Made by a program: the position numbers and the translations under genes
In this document: piece after piece, positions 17,042 to 28,492 of the stretch
How the letters are laid out: each line of letters starts with the position of its first letter
How positions within the stretch are numbered: the first letter of the stretch is position 1
Notes under the pieces: model-generated
What the model saw: the letters and a program-made list of their open reading frames with translations, nothing else
Databases searched by the model: none
Told to the model about the DNA's origin: nothing
Assembly: GCF_003049645.1 (NCBI RefSeq)
Contig: NZ_PYWK01000001.1
Location: 1,147,487 to 1,211,486 of the forward strand
DNA length: 64,000 bases
Origin: Metasolibacillus fluoroglycofenilyticus
GTDB lineage: Bacteria; Bacillota; Bacilli; Bacillales_A; Planococcaceae
Reading direction: 5' to 3'

Positions 17042-20000
17042 GTGCGTTCTTTAGTGAATTTTGTTGTAAAAAACAAATTAGCTGTATGGTTATTAACGAT
17101 TATTGTTACCGTTTCAGGTATTTATTCAGGAACTAGAATGAAGATGGAGTCAATTCCAGATATTTCGATTCCATATTTAATTGTAGTTGGTGTTTATCCA
17201 GGTGCAACACCAGAGCAAGTAATGGATGATTTATCCATTCCATTTGAGAAAAAAGTGGAAAGCTTAGAGGATGTGAAATCGGTATTTTCAACCTCATCAT
17301 CTAACGTTTCGCAAGTACAAATAGAGTATGATTATGGCGTTGACATGGATGAAAAGAAGCGCCAATTAGAGTCTGCTTTAGATGATGTGGTATTGCCAGA
17401 AGGAGCACAAAAACCTTCTATTATGGCAATCAGCATGAATATGATGCCTGTTGCTGCACTATCAGTGAGTAGCTCAAAAGAGGATATTGTAGAGCTTACT
17501 TCAACAGTTGAAGATATTTTACTTCCTAAAATCAACAAAATTGAAGGCGTTGCATCAGCTTCAATTACAGGTCAGCATATTGAACAGGTTTCATTCAAGT
17601 ATGATGAAGCAAAGATGGCTGAGCTAGGCTTGACTGAAGAAACTGTTAAGCAAATGATTCAAGCGAGCGATATGGCATTATCGCTAGGTTTATATGAGTT
17701 TACAGTAGGTGAGCAAGCTGTTTCTGTAGATGGTAAAGTAAAATCGGTTGATGAGCTAAAGGAGCTACTTATTCCGGTTACGCCATCAGAAACGAATCCA
17801 TCTCCATTTGTTCGCTTAGGTGATATTGCGACAATTGAAGTGGAAGGTAAAGTACAATCCATTTCACGCACAAATGGTGAAGATTCTATTGGTCTTCAAA
17901 TAATTAAAGCACAAGATGCAAATACTGTAACAGTAGTAAATGCAGTAAAAGATTTAATTGAAGAAGAAACGAGCAAAATTGATGGTTTAATTATTGATAT
18001 ATCGCTTGACCAAGGAAAACCAATTGAAGATTCTGTATTTACAATGATTGAAAAGGCGGTATTCGGTGGTGCGATTGCCGTATTAATTATTTTACTATTT
18101 TTACGTGATTTCAAATCGACGATTATTTCGATTATTTCAATTCCGGTTTCTGTATTTATGGCATTGCTATTATTGAACTGGATGGATATTACGTTAAATA
18201 TTATGACTTTAGGTGCGATTACAGTGGCGATTGGGCGAGTGATTGATGACTCCATCGTCGTCGTTGAAAATATTTATCGACGTATTCACTTAAAGCAAGA
18301 GAAATTAACAGGTCGCGCTCTTATTCGTGAAGCGACAATTGAAATGTTCAAGCCAATTTTCTCATCTACATTAGTAACCGTAGCGGTATTTGCTCCACTT
18401 ATTTTTGTAGGTGGTATGATTGGTGAGCTATTTATGCCGTTCGCATTAACGATGACATTTGCTCTAGGGGCTTCACTGCTCGTAGCAATTACAATTGTAC
18501 CAGCGCTATCTCACTACTTATTCCGCAAAAAAATATATGGTGAGAAAGTAGAAAGCCAACATAAAGAGGCTGGCAAGCTAGCATTATGGTATAAAGGTAT
18601 ATTAGAAAAAGCATTAAATCATAAAATTATTACGTCAACAATTGCAATTTTAATGCTTGTTGGTTCACTAGCATTAACACCGTTAATTGGCTTTAGTTTC
18701 CTAGGTTCGCAGGAAGAGAAGGTTATGTATTTAACTTACACTCCAGCTACAGGTGAGCTGAAGGATGAAACTGAGGAAAATGTAAAAATTGTTGAACAGG
18801 AATTATTGAAGCGCAAGGATGTCGAGATTGTGCAAATTTCGATTACGGATGCTGAAAGTGCTGACCCAGCTACGATGATGATGGGTGGCGCTGGTGGTGG
18901 GGCATTAATGTATTTAATTTTTGACCCAGATATGAAGGATTTCCCTGCTGCTCGTACGGAAGTAGAAGATTATGTGTTTAATATCGGGCAGAGCGGTGAA
19001 TGGAAGTCACAAGATTTTGCTTCAATGAGCATGGGCTCTAATGAAGTAAGCTATACATTGTATAGTGAAAACCTTGATAATTTACGTACATCAGTTCAAC
19101 AAGTAGAGGACGCATTGCGTACAGTTGATGGCTTGGAAGATATTAAATCAGACAATGAAAACCCTTATGTAGAGCATGTTTTAAAAGTAGAACAGCAAAA
19201 TGTTCTTCAATATGGCTTGACGACAGCTCAAATTGTGATGGCTCTAGCGCCACAAGGGACAACTGAAACATTAACGACTGTCGAGCATAACGGTAAAGAT
19301 ATTAATGTAATTGTAAAGCGCGAAGCGAAAGCTGCTGCTAAATCAATTGATGATATTTTAGCGACAGAAATTCCAACTGCACTAGGTACAACAATGAAAA
19401 TTGGTGATTTAGTAGAAGTGGAAGAAGGAACTACTTTAAATTCATTAACTCGTTCAAAAGGTGAATATTTCGCAACAGTCAGCGCGAAAATTACCGACAA
19501 TGATATTTCAAAGGCTACTACGGCGGCTGATAAAAAAATTGATGAATTAGATTTACCAAAAGGTGTAACAACAGGCGTTTCTGGTGTTGCAGCAGATATG
19601 GAAGAAGCGTTTACGCAATTAGGTATTGCGATGCTTGCTGCGATTGCGATTGTCTACTTCATTCTTGTTGTGACATTCGGTGAAGGTTTAGCACCATTTG
19701 CGATTTTATTCTCATTACCATTCGCGGTAATTGGCGCATTTGTTGGTTTATTCGTAACAGGTCAAACAATTTCAGTATCAGTTATGATGGGGCTACTCAT
19801 GTTAATTGGTATCGTTGTCACGAATGCGATTGTCCTAGTTGACCGTATTATCCATATGGAACGCGACGGTATGACGATGCGTGAGGCAATTTTAGAAGCT
19901 GGTATGACACGTTTACGCCCAATTTTAATGACAGCAATCGCGACAATCGGTGCAATGTTACCAATGGCATTCGGTAGCGCAGGTGGCGGTCTGATTTCAA

Positions 20001-20131
20001 AAGATTTAGCAATCACAGTAATCGGTGGTTTACTATCTTCAACATTATTAACATTAGTAGTTGTACCGATTGTGTATGAATTACTTTCAAAAATGCTGAA
20101 GAAGAATCGTAAAGATATTGAGACGAATTAA
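17042..20131 (+). CDS. RND family efflux transporter permease (AcrB/SwrC-like)
   Basis: A 1029-residue transporter with the RND plan: helix 1 (residues about 12-30), a large outer loop (about 40-330), a helix bundle (about 335-490), a second outer loop (about 545-850), and a last helix bundle. GRVIDDSIVVVENIYR in helix 4 carries the paired aspartates used for proton relay. In Bacillus the closest known function is SwrC/YerP, which exports surfactin and other amphipaths. No periplasmic adaptor gene is adjacent, as expected for Firmicute RND pumps. GTG start with AAGGAAGGG about 11 bases upstream. The divergent TetR protein is the probable regulator. Confidence 0.9.
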   Translation: MRSLVNFVVKNKLAVWLLTIIVTVSGIYSGTRMKMESIPDISIPYLIVVGVYPGATPEQVMDDLSIPFEKKVESLEDVKSVFSTSSSNVSQVQIEYDYGVDMDEKKRQLESALDDVVLPEGAQKPSIMAISMNMMPVAALSVSSSKEDIVELTSTVEDILLPKINKIEGVASASITGQHIEQVSFKYDEAKMAELGLTEETVKQMIQASDMALSLGLYEFTVGEQAVSVDGKVKSVDELKELLIPVTPSETNPSPFVRLGDIATIEVEGKVQSISRTNGEDSIGLQIIKAQDANTVTVVNAVKDLIEEETSKIDGLIIDISLDQGKPIEDSVFTMIEKAVFGGAIAVLIILLFLRDFKSTIISIISIPVSVFMALLLLNWMDITLNIMTLGAITVAIGRVIDDSIVVVENIYRRIHLKQEKLTGRALIREATIEMFKPIFSSTLVTVAVFAPLIFVGGMIGELFMPFALTMTFALGASLLVAITIVPALSHYLFRKKIYGEKVESQHKEAGKLALWYKGILEKALNHKIITSTIAILMLVGSLALTPLIGFSFLGSQEEKVMYLTYTPATGELKDETEENVKIVEQELLKRKDVEIVQISITDAESADPATMMMGGAGGGALMYLIFDPDMKDFPAARTEVEDYVFNIGQSGEWKSQDFASMSMGSNEVSYTLYSENLDNLRTSVQQVEDALRTVDGLEDIKSDNENPYVEHVLKVEQQNVLQYGLTTAQIVMALAPQGTTETLTTVEHNGKDINVIVKREAKAAAKSIDDILATEIPTALGTTMKIGDLVEVEEGTTLNSLTRSKGEYFATVSAKITDNDISKATTAADKKIDELDLPKGVTTGVSGVAADMEEAFTQLGIAMLAAIAIVYFILVVTFGEGLAPFAILFSLPFAVIGAFVGLFVTGQTISVSVMMGLLMLIGIVVTNAIVLVDRIIHMERDGMTMREAILEAGMTRLRPILMTAIATIGAMLPMAFGSAGGGLISKDLAITVIGGLLSSTLLTLVVVPIVYELLSKMLKKNRKDIETN

Positions 20132-20143
20132 AAGGGAATTGAT

Positions 20144-20184
20144 GTCCAAAAAGCGTGCTGAGGCACTGCTTTTTGGACTTTTTG
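20144..20184 (+). terminator. Terminator of the RND exporter gene, GTCC-AAAAG family
   Basis: Perfect 11-bp stem GTCCAAAAAGC / GCTTTTTGGAC followed by TTTTTG. Confidence 0.85.
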
Positions 20185-20218
20185 TTTATGTTTTATGAAA
20201 AAATGACTTTCCACCAAC

Positions 20219-20264
20219 TAGTTCGAAAAAACCTGGATTAAAGTTAGTTGAGGTGCAATTTTTG
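20219..20264 (+). repeat. Rep2 dispersed repeat, right-end fragment
   Basis: AGTTCGAAAAAACCTGGATTA and the GTTAGTTGAGGTGCAATT that follows match the right end of the Rep2 copy at 35443 (AGTTTGGGAAAATCTAGATTA, then GTTAGTCGAGGCGTAATT). Confidence 0.6.
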
Positions 20265-20375
20265 TATGAAAGGTATCTTCCTTTAAGAGGACGGTCTTGA
20301 TTTTCCATTATATATGCATTTCTTATGGCAACAATAAATAGGAAATGGTATCGTAGTAAAAAAGGAGGAGAGGTT

Positions 20376-21713
20376 ATGGAGCATTATCATATTGCCATTA
20401 TTGGAGCTGGCCCCGGTGGCTATGTTGCAGCGATTCATGCCGCGAAGAGCGGCTTAAAGGTGGCGCTGATAGAAAAAGATAAAGTCGGTGGTGCTTGTTA
20501 TAATGTTGGCTGTATTCCTTCAAAAATTATGCTAGAGCATAGTAAATTAGTGCAGGAAATTCGCCGCGGCACGGATTGGGGCATCACAGTGCCGACAATC
20601 GATATTGATTTTCCTAAATTAATGCAGCGTAAAGATGCCGTTGTAGCAGAGCTATTAGATAATATCGAAGGCTTTATTGAAAGCGCCCAAATTACGATGT
20701 ATCGTGGGGAAGCAAGTGTGACAGCGGAGCGTAAAGTGATGGTAGGTGAGCGAGCGCTTACAGCTGACAATGTGATTTTAGCAACAGGTAGTCGTCCATT
20801 TGTGCCGCCTTTTAAGGGAATCGAAACCGCAAGTTATTATACGACGGACACATTTTTCGGAGTGAAGGAGCTACCTAAGCAATTAACAATCGTTGGCGGT
20901 GGTGTCATCGCAATTGAAATGGCCTTTGCATTAGCGCCAATGGGAACGAAAGTGACTGTATTAAATCATAGTAAAGATATTTTACAAACAGAGGAACCTG
21001 ATGCGCGACCTTTAATTCGTCAACGTATGGCACAGCTAGGCATTGAACTTGTCACAGATTTCACATTTGAAGAAATTCGCAGCAATGAAATACATACATC
21101 TATAGGAACATACGTATATGACCACCTTTTATTTGCCACAGGTCGCCGTCCAAATACACAAATTGCAGAAGCTTTGGAATTAAAAATGGACGGTCGCTTA
21201 ATTGCGGTTAACAATCATTACGAGACGAGCATTCCAGGCATTTTTGCGATTGGTGATTTAGTTGGTGGCTTCCAATTAGCGCATTCTGCAAGTGCGGAAG
21301 GTGCGCATGCAGTAGATTATATTTTAGGCAAGCATCCGCGCGCTATTAACCAACAGGAAATTCCGCGCTGTGTCTACACACACCCTGAAATTGCAACATT
21401 TGGAATGCTAGAGCACGAAGCACCAGCAGACGCAATCGTTACAAAAATGTACTTGCCGACAAATGCTAAAGCATTGCTTGAGGGAAATATACAAGGCTTT
21501 ATGAAATTTGTAGCAAGCCCTGAAGGTGATATTTATGGAGCCTGTGTCGTTGGAGATGGCGCTACAGAAATGATTAATGCTATGCTTGCATGTAAAATTA
21601 CAGGTGGCTCTGTCAAAGATTTAGCCCGCATGATTTTCCCACATCCAACAGTAAGCGAGCACATCGGTGATGCGGCACGCGCTGTCTTTGGTAAAGCAAT
21701 TCATTTGAAATAA
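20376..21713 (+). CDS. Dihydrolipoamide dehydrogenase (E3), stand-alone
   Basis: A 445-residue class I pyridine-nucleotide disulfide oxidoreductase that reoxidises dihydrolipoamide with NAD+. The FAD dinucleotide motif GAGPGGYVAA is at the N-terminus, the redox-active disulfide lies in GGACYNVGCIPSK, the NAD motif is VGGGVIAIEMA, and HPHPTVSE-like FPHPTVSEH near the C-terminus holds the active-site His-Glu pair. The ATG at 20376 directly follows AAAGGAGGAG; an upstream in-frame ATG at 20325 lacks a ribosome site. No E1 or E2 genes are adjacent, so it is not part of a visible 2-oxoacid dehydrogenase operon; related flavoenzymes with other disulfide substrates are possible. Confidence 0.85.
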   Translation: MEHYHIAIIGAGPGGYVAAIHAAKSGLKVALIEKDKVGGACYNVGCIPSKIMLEHSKLVQEIRRGTDWGITVPTIDIDFPKLMQRKDAVVAELLDNIEGFIESAQITMYRGEASVTAERKVMVGERALTADNVILATGSRPFVPPFKGIETASYYTTDTFFGVKELPKQLTIVGGGVIAIEMAFALAPMGTKVTVLNHSKDILQTEEPDARPLIRQRMAQLGIELVTDFTFEEIRSNEIHTSIGTYVYDHLLFATGRRPNTQIAEALELKMDGRLIAVNNHYETSIPGIFAIGDLVGGFQLAHSASAEGAHAVDYILGKHPRAINQQEIPRCVYTHPEIATFGMLEHEAPADAIVTKMYLPTNAKALLEGNIQGFMKFVASPEGDIYGACVVGDGATEMINAMLACKITGGSVKDLARMIFPHPTVSEHIGDAARAVFGKAIHLK

Positions 21714-21823
21714 TAATAATAGTTTGGTATATTGAAATTTAGGTGCCAAACCTATGTAAAGCTCAGGCTTTACAACAGAAGCCTCCACTAACAGCACGGA
21801 TTTGCTGGGAAGCTTCTGCAAGA

Positions 21824-21854
21824 GAGCAGGGAGATGAGCCCCTGCTCGTTTTTA
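21824..21854 (+). terminator. Terminator downstream of the lipoamide dehydrogenase gene
   Basis: GAGCAGGG (21824-21831) pairs with CCCTGCTC (21840-21847), followed by GTTTTTATTT. Confidence 0.75.
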
Positions 21855-21861
21855 TTTCTCC

Positions 21862-22107
21862 TCAAAATCTTGGCCTAGTGAAATAGGTCACTACAGCCAT
21901 CATGTAAAAGAAGAAATTCGACATGATTAGTACAACTAAAAAATCATATTGCAAAAAGAATGCCTGTATTAAAATTGTGAAGGAAATGGCTAAAATTAAA
22001 GCATGTTTAAGTTTCCCTTTCTTGCTAAAATAAGTTTGGAAAATAATAAAAGTAAAAGTCAGAAAAATCGGGAAATAAAAATTCGCTAAGTCTTGAAGAA
22101 AAGCCAT
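21862..22107 (-). CDS. Hypothetical small membrane protein, 81 aa
   Basis: An 81-residue protein with three likely membrane segments (about 8-26, 36-50 and 55-75) separated by a basic KKGKLKH loop. I recognise no family. The start is strongly supported by GGGGGAGGA six bases upstream, which makes it more credible than a chance frame. It is transcribed toward the lipoamide dehydrogenase terminator. Confidence 0.6.
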   Translation of the reverse strand: MAFLQDLANFYFPIFLTFTFIIFQTYFSKKGKLKHALILAISFTILIQAFFLQYDFLVVLIMSNFFFYMMAVVTYFTRPRF

Positions 22108-22477
22108 CTAATTCCTCCCCCTCATCTTTAATTTAACTTCTTTAAGGGAAACATTTTTCACAGGAAAGCTCACTTTGTCATGAGCATTCTCTGCTTTCAC
22201 TACAATTAAAGTGTGTATGCCTAATAAAAAAATGTTTCTTTCTGTAAAAAGCTAATGAACAACCGTTGTTTATGTAATTAACATACTTGTAATTTACTGT
22301 AATTATAAGTGTGTTTATTTTAATTGTCCAATCAAATTCTTTCGTTTTGGCAGCGCATTAAAATAAAGCTCCTCTATCGCAAAAGGAGAAACACCGTTAA
22401 AGTTGATGTTTCTCTCATTCTCAAAGAAGGCCTACACTCTTTTCATCCGAGTTAACCCTGTACCAAAACACCATCAA
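22108..22477. other. Spacer between a small membrane protein gene and rarA
   Basis: No gene seen. It contains a GAGAAACA/TGTTTCTC hairpin (22386-22414) without a T-tract, and AT-rich sequence upstream of the small membrane protein gene. Confidence 0.5.
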
Positions 22478-22520
22478 AAGCGTTAAATAAGTCGGCAATC
22501 GCACGGCTTATTTAACGCTT
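22478..22520. terminator. rarA terminator overlapping its stop codon
   Basis: Perfect 14-bp arms (22478-22491 and 22507-22520). The rarA stop codon (22508-22510) lies in the right arm. The loop TCGGCAATCGCACGG closely matches the loop TCGGCAACTGCACAG of the hairpin below sigK (46040-46078). Confidence 0.75.
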
Positions 22521-23794
22521 CGAAATGATTTAAGTTTCTCGTAAATCCCCGCCATGCGCTTTTCTTCCCCAGCAATAACAGGCTTATAAAATTCTGTGCC
22601 AACAAGTTCATCAGGTAAATATTGCTGATTGACCCAGCCGCCAAATGTGCCAATCGGTGTGTCGTGCGGATATTGATAGCCGACATGTCCAAGTGCTTGA
22701 GCCCCTGCGTAATGAGCATCTTTCAAATGGTTTGGGATTTCCCCCGTTTTCCCTTCATGAATGGCTGCTGTGGCAGCATCAAGTGCTTGATAGGCAGAAT
22801 TTGATTTATCGCTTAAGCACATTTCGACGACAGCGGCAGCGAGCGGGATACGTGCCTCGGGTAGCCCAAGCTTCCCAGCGGCGTCTGTGGCAGCGTTAAC
22901 ATGTGCACCGACTGCTGGATTAGCAAGCCCAATATCCTCATAGGCAATGACAAGCAAACGACGACAAACAGCTACTAAATCACCAGACTCTAATAGATGC
23001 GCTAAATAATACAATGCGGCATTTGTATCGCTCCCGCGAATGGATTTTTGCAAGGCGGATAATAAATTATAAAAATGAGAGCCGCCCTTATCCCCATAGA
23101 CACCGATGCGTTTTGCTAAATGTTCTATTGCGCGGTCGTTTAGCACTGTTACCCCATCCGTTTCATCGGAGGCGTAATAAACCGATTCCAATAAGGTTAA
23201 TGCTTTACGCGCATCGCCGTTACTTGCTTCTGCTATTTTTTGTAGCTGCTCGTTCGTAGCGGAAACGCCAAGCTTTCCGAGACCTCGCTCCTCATCTGTT
23301 AGCGCTTGTTGCAATAATGCACTGACATCCTCAATTGTTAAGCGTGTGAGCTGTAAAATTTCTCCACAGCGTGAACGGATAGCGGGGTTGACACTATGAA
23401 AAGGATTTTCGGTTGTCGCTCCAATTAAAACGATGGAGCCATTTTCAACATGAGGAAGTAATGCATCTTGCTGCAATTTATTAAAGCGATGGATTTCATC
23501 TAAAAATAAAATAACCTTGCCTGACATTCTGGCATCCATCACTACTTGCTCGATATCGCTTTTTCCTGCTTGAGTGGCATTTAAAGCGAAAAATGGCAGC
23601 TTTGAGCTACCTGCAATTGCGCTAGCAATGGATGTTTTGCCTACACCAGGTGGTCCATATAGCAGTATGGATGGCACGTGACCATTTGCAATCATTTTAT
23701 AAAGGGCACTTCCCTTGCCAATAATGTCCTGTTGTCCTACAATTTCGTCTAAATTACGTGGTCGCATTTTATAAGCTAAAGGTTCATTGTGCAT
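22508..23794 (-). CDS. rarA: Replication-associated recombination protein A (RarA/MgsA, YrvN)
   Basis: A 428-residue AAA+ ATPase of the clamp-loader clade. Walker A is GPPGVGKTS, Walker B is LFLDEIHRF, and sensor 1 is GATTENP; a lid and the C-terminal tetramerisation domain follow (HLKDAHYAGA near 365). RarA acts at stalled replication forks with SSB and helps restart. The ATG at 23794 gives MHNEPLAYKMRP, matching the family N-terminus; an upstream TTG at 23806 falls in the GGTGG ribosome site. It is divergent from cymR, the same neighbour as in B. subtilis (yrvN-cymR). Confidence 0.92.
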   Translation of the reverse strand: MHNEPLAYKMRPRNLDEIVGQQDIIGKGSALYKMIANGHVPSILLYGPPGVGKTSIASAIAGSSKLPFFALNATQAGKSDIEQVVMDARMSGKVILFLDEIHRFNKLQQDALLPHVENGSIVLIGATTENPFHSVNPAIRSRCGEILQLTRLTIEDVSALLQQALTDEERGLGKLGVSATNEQLQKIAEASNGDARKALTLLESVYYASDETDGVTVLNDRAIEHLAKRIGVYGDKGGSHFYNLLSALQKSIRGSDTNAALYYLAHLLESGDLVAVCRRLLVIAYEDIGLANPAVGAHVNAATDAAGKLGLPEARIPLAAAVVEMCLSDKSNSAYQALDAATAAIHEGKTGEIPNHLKDAHYAGAQALGHVGYQYPHDTPIGTFGGWVNQQYLPDELVGTEFYKPVIAGEEKRMAGIYEKLKSFRSVK

Positions 23795-23960
23795 GTATAC
23801 CACCAACTTTCTACGTCTATCATCATTTTATCACGTACGGATTGAAGCTTCACTTTATAATAGTGTATTTTCAATTGGAAGGAAAGTAGATACTTCAAAT
23901 AGAATTTGTATGAATGAAGTCGAAATTTGGATGCATTTCCGAGTGGAATAACAGGAAATG

Positions 23961-23969
23961 TGTTATAAT
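23961..23969 (+). promoter_or_regulatory. Extended -10 promoter of cymR
   Basis: TGTTATAAT at 23961-23969 is a TGnTATAAT extended -10 element 40 bp ahead of cymR. No clear -35 box is present, which is usual for extended -10 promoters. Confidence 0.55.
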
Positions 23970-24009
23970 TAACCGAATGAATGGACTAGAAAATTAGAGG
24001 TGTTATTAT

Positions 24010-24429
24010 ATGAAGATTTCTACAAAAGGTCGATATGGCTTGACAATTATGATTGAATTAGCGAAGCATCACGGAGAGGGACCGATACCACTTCGTCAAA
24101 TTGCGGCTGAAAAAGATTTATCTGAAGCATACTTGGAGCAGCTTGTTTCGCCGTTACGCAATGCAGGTCTAGTAAAAAGTGTGCGAGGCGCATATGGCGG
24201 CTATATGTTAGCAAGCCCACCAGTTGAAATCTCCGCTGCGGATGTGATACGTGTGCTTGAAGGGCCAATCCAACCAGTAGAAGGTATTGAAGATGAGGAA
24301 GCACCACAACGCGAGCTGTGGATGCGTATTCGTGATGCAGTGAAAAATGTGCTTGATACGACAAGTTTAGAAGACTTAGCACAATATACAGAGGTATCCC
24401 CTACAGACGGCTATATGTTTTATATTTAA
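24010..24429 (+). CDS. cymR: Rrf2 family regulator CymR (cysteine metabolism repressor)
   Basis: A 139-residue Rrf2 protein: MKISTKGRYGLTIMIELA and a winged helix (PLRQIAAEKDLSEAYLEQLV, then GGYMLASPP). It lacks the three-cysteine iron-sulfur cluster motif of IscR/NsrR, as expected for CymR, which in B. subtilis works as a complex with the cysteine synthase CysK to repress sulfur-uptake genes. It sits 12 bp ahead of a cysteine desulfurase gene, the standard Bacillales order. GAGGTG precedes the ATG. Confidence 0.88.
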   Translation: MKISTKGRYGLTIMIELAKHHGEGPIPLRQIAAEKDLSEAYLEQLVSPLRNAGLVKSVRGAYGGYMLASPPVEISAADVIRVLEGPIQPVEGIEDEEAPQRELWMRIRDAVKNVLDTTSLEDLAQYTEVSPTDGYMFYI

Positions 24430-24441
24430 GGAGTTTACAAA

Positions 24442-26759
<2,318 letters not shown>

Positions 26760-26803
26760 AGGCTGCTGTTAAAGCGGTCTTTTCCCTTTGGGGGAGATAG
26801 GCA

Positions 26804-27463
26804 ATGAATTTTAACGAGCAAGGCATTCAAGCCTTTCAGGAAAAAAAATATGAGGAAGCGGCACAGTTTTTTACACAGGCGATTGAGACAGAGCCAAATG
26901 ATGCACTTGGCTACGTCAATTTTGGCAATTTATTAGCCGTATTGAACGATATAGAACGAGCAGAGCGATTTTTTCAAAAAGCGATTACGGTTGATGAAAA
27001 ATCAGCTACCGCTTATTATGGCTTAGCAAATTTATATTATAATGCAGGGCGTTATATTGAAGCAGCAAAGCTTTATCAAAAAGCGATTGAGCATGGCATT
27101 GAAGGGGCAGATGCTTTTTATATGCTTGCTAAATCATTTGAGCGTGAAGAACAGCCTAAGCTGGCATTGCCGTATATGCAGCGTGCTGCGGAGCTTGCGC
27201 CAACAGACTTGCAAATTCGCTTATCTTACGGTATTTTACTATGCACGCTAGAAATGTTCGATTTAGCAAAAAATGAATTGCAGTTTGTGATTGACGAGGA
27301 TTGGAATAATGCAGATGCGCATTATAATTTAGGTGTGCTATATGCGGTTTCGACAGAGCAAACCGAGGATGCGCTCTATCACTTAAAGCAAGCGTTCACA
27401 TTGCAGCCTGAATTTGACCAAGCGAAATATATTTATGATATGGTTAGCCAGCGCTTTAATTAA
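26804..27463 (+). CDS. yrrB: Tetratricopeptide repeat protein (YrrB-like)
   Basis: A 219-residue protein made almost entirely of six or so tandem 34-residue TPR units (for example NALGYVNFGNLLAVL-type and SATAYYGLANLYYNAGRY helices). TPR proteins are scaffolds for protein-protein contacts; the partner is unknown. Position after mnmA and before recD2 matches yrrB of B. subtilis. GGGGGAG ribosome site. Confidence 0.85.
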   Translation: MNFNEQGIQAFQEKKYEEAAQFFTQAIETEPNDALGYVNFGNLLAVLNDIERAERFFQKAITVDEKSATAYYGLANLYYNAGRYIEAAKLYQKAIEHGIEGADAFYMLAKSFEREEQPKLALPYMQRAAELAPTDLQIRLSYGILLCTLEMFDLAKNELQFVIDEDWNNADAHYNLGVLYAVSTEQTEDALYHLKQAFTLQPEFDQAKYIYDMVSQRFN

Positions 27464-27473
27464 ATGAATAGCA

Positions 27474-27516
27474 CCCGCTCTTTTTCAGCATACTACTCGA
27501 AAAAGGGCGGGTTTTG
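27474..27516 (+). terminator. Terminator of yrrB that overlaps the ribosome site of the next gene
   Basis: CCCGCTCTTTTTC (27474-27486) pairs with GAAAAAGGGCGGG (27499-27511), followed by TTTTG. The right arm AAAGGGCGGG is also the only plausible ribosome site for the ATG at 27519. Confidence 0.7.
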
Positions 27517-27518
27517 TT

Positions 27519-28031
27519 ATGTTAACAGAAAAACAGCTATTAAAATTGCGCAAAATGCTACTTGTACAAAAAGATGAGGTAATGAAACATTTACTTGCTA
27601 ATGAGCAAACGAGCTTGCGTGATTCTGTAGATGAATTATCTACGCTAGCGAATCATCCAGCTGATTTGGGAACGGAATTATTTGAGCGTGAAAAAGATAT
27701 TAGCCTTCATGCCCACCGCCATGATGAGCTTGAGCAAATTGAAAAAGCGCTTGCTCAAATGGAGGAAGGAGCATACGGCGTTTGTGTCATTTGCAAGCAG
27801 CCGATTGACTACGACAGATTATGTGCAATTCCTTTTACCAATGTTTGTATCGAGCACAGTGAAGCTGTCGAAAAAATAACAGCACAGCCTGTTTTACATC
27901 CTTTTCACGATGAAGGAGTAAATGCTCTTGAAATTGCGATGGAACAAGGTAATTTGGATGCATATGACAATCAGGAAGTAGCAGATTATATTGATGTGGA
28001 AGAGCTAGCTATAGAGAAGAACGTGGAATAA
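27519..28031 (+). CDS. yteA: DksA/TraR-type zinc-finger protein (YteA family)
   Basis: A 170-residue protein with a long N-terminal coiled coil (about residues 1-85, with NHPADLGTELFEREKDISL typical of YteA) and a zinc-finger region, CVICKQPIDYDRLCAIPFTNVC split as CxxC, then single cysteines 14 and 9 residues further on. DksA-like proteins enter the polymerase secondary channel; YteA family members are often annotated as sporulation-associated, with unknown role. The gene has no yteA-like neighbours and its ribosome site is shared with the preceding terminator. Confidence 0.8.
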   Translation: MLTEKQLLKLRKMLLVQKDEVMKHLLANEQTSLRDSVDELSTLANHPADLGTELFEREKDISLHAHRHDELEQIEKALAQMEEGAYGVCVICKQPIDYDRLCAIPFTNVCIEHSEAVEKITAQPVLHPFHDEGVNALEIAMEQGNLDAYDNQEVADYIDVEELAIEKNVE

Positions 28032-28129
28032 AATGAAATTAATTTAGAGAGATAAGAAAATCATTTTAAAATTTAGGAGGTTTTTTTACCTTTTCAAGAA
28101 CGATAATATTTCTAACTAACAGCAAGTAG

Positions 28130-28180
28130 GGGCGACCAAAAGGCGGTGCTATGCACGCTTTTTAGTCGCCCTATTTTATT
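28130..28180. terminator. Bidirectional terminator between yteA and the hypothetical minus-strand gene
   Basis: GGGCGACCAAAAGGCG pairs with CGCTTTTTAGTCGCCC with small mismatches, followed by TATTTTATT. It ends at the stop of the convergent gene. Confidence 0.75.
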
Positions 28181-28469
28181 ATGGTTGGCTAATGACCGCA
28201 TCCAATTTATAGCGCTTATTAAATTCGTCAACGAAAACCTCTAAATCGATGGCCACAATAATGTACGGCTCACTTTGATAGTCGCGCAAATAGCTGCATG
28301 TTGCTTTCAATGATTTCGAAAACTCTAGAAGCATTAATTCATTTTCTAGGTGAACACGTATTTCCTGTGTTTTATTGCGTAAATTAATTTTGAAATAGCG
28401 CTCTTCAACAATGCGCTCTAAGTTTGTATCATCAAATGGAAAAATTAAATTTTGATATCGAATATACAT
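28179..28469 (-). CDS. Hypothetical protein downstream of the HisA-like gene
   Basis: A 96-residue, mixed-charge, soluble protein with no signal peptide, membrane segment or motif that I recognise. The ATG at 28469 is preceded by AAAGGAAG; a TTG at 28490 overlaps that site. It begins 23 bp after the stop of the HisA-like gene and is co-directional, so the two are probably one operon. Function unknown. Confidence 0.6.
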   Translation of the reverse strand: MYIRYQNLIFPFDDTNLERIVEERYFKINLRNKTQEIRVHLENELMLLEFSKSLKATCSYLRDYQSEPYIIVAIDLEVFVDEFNKRYKLDAVISQP

Positions 28470-28492
28470 ATTTGTTAGGCTTCCTTTCAATT

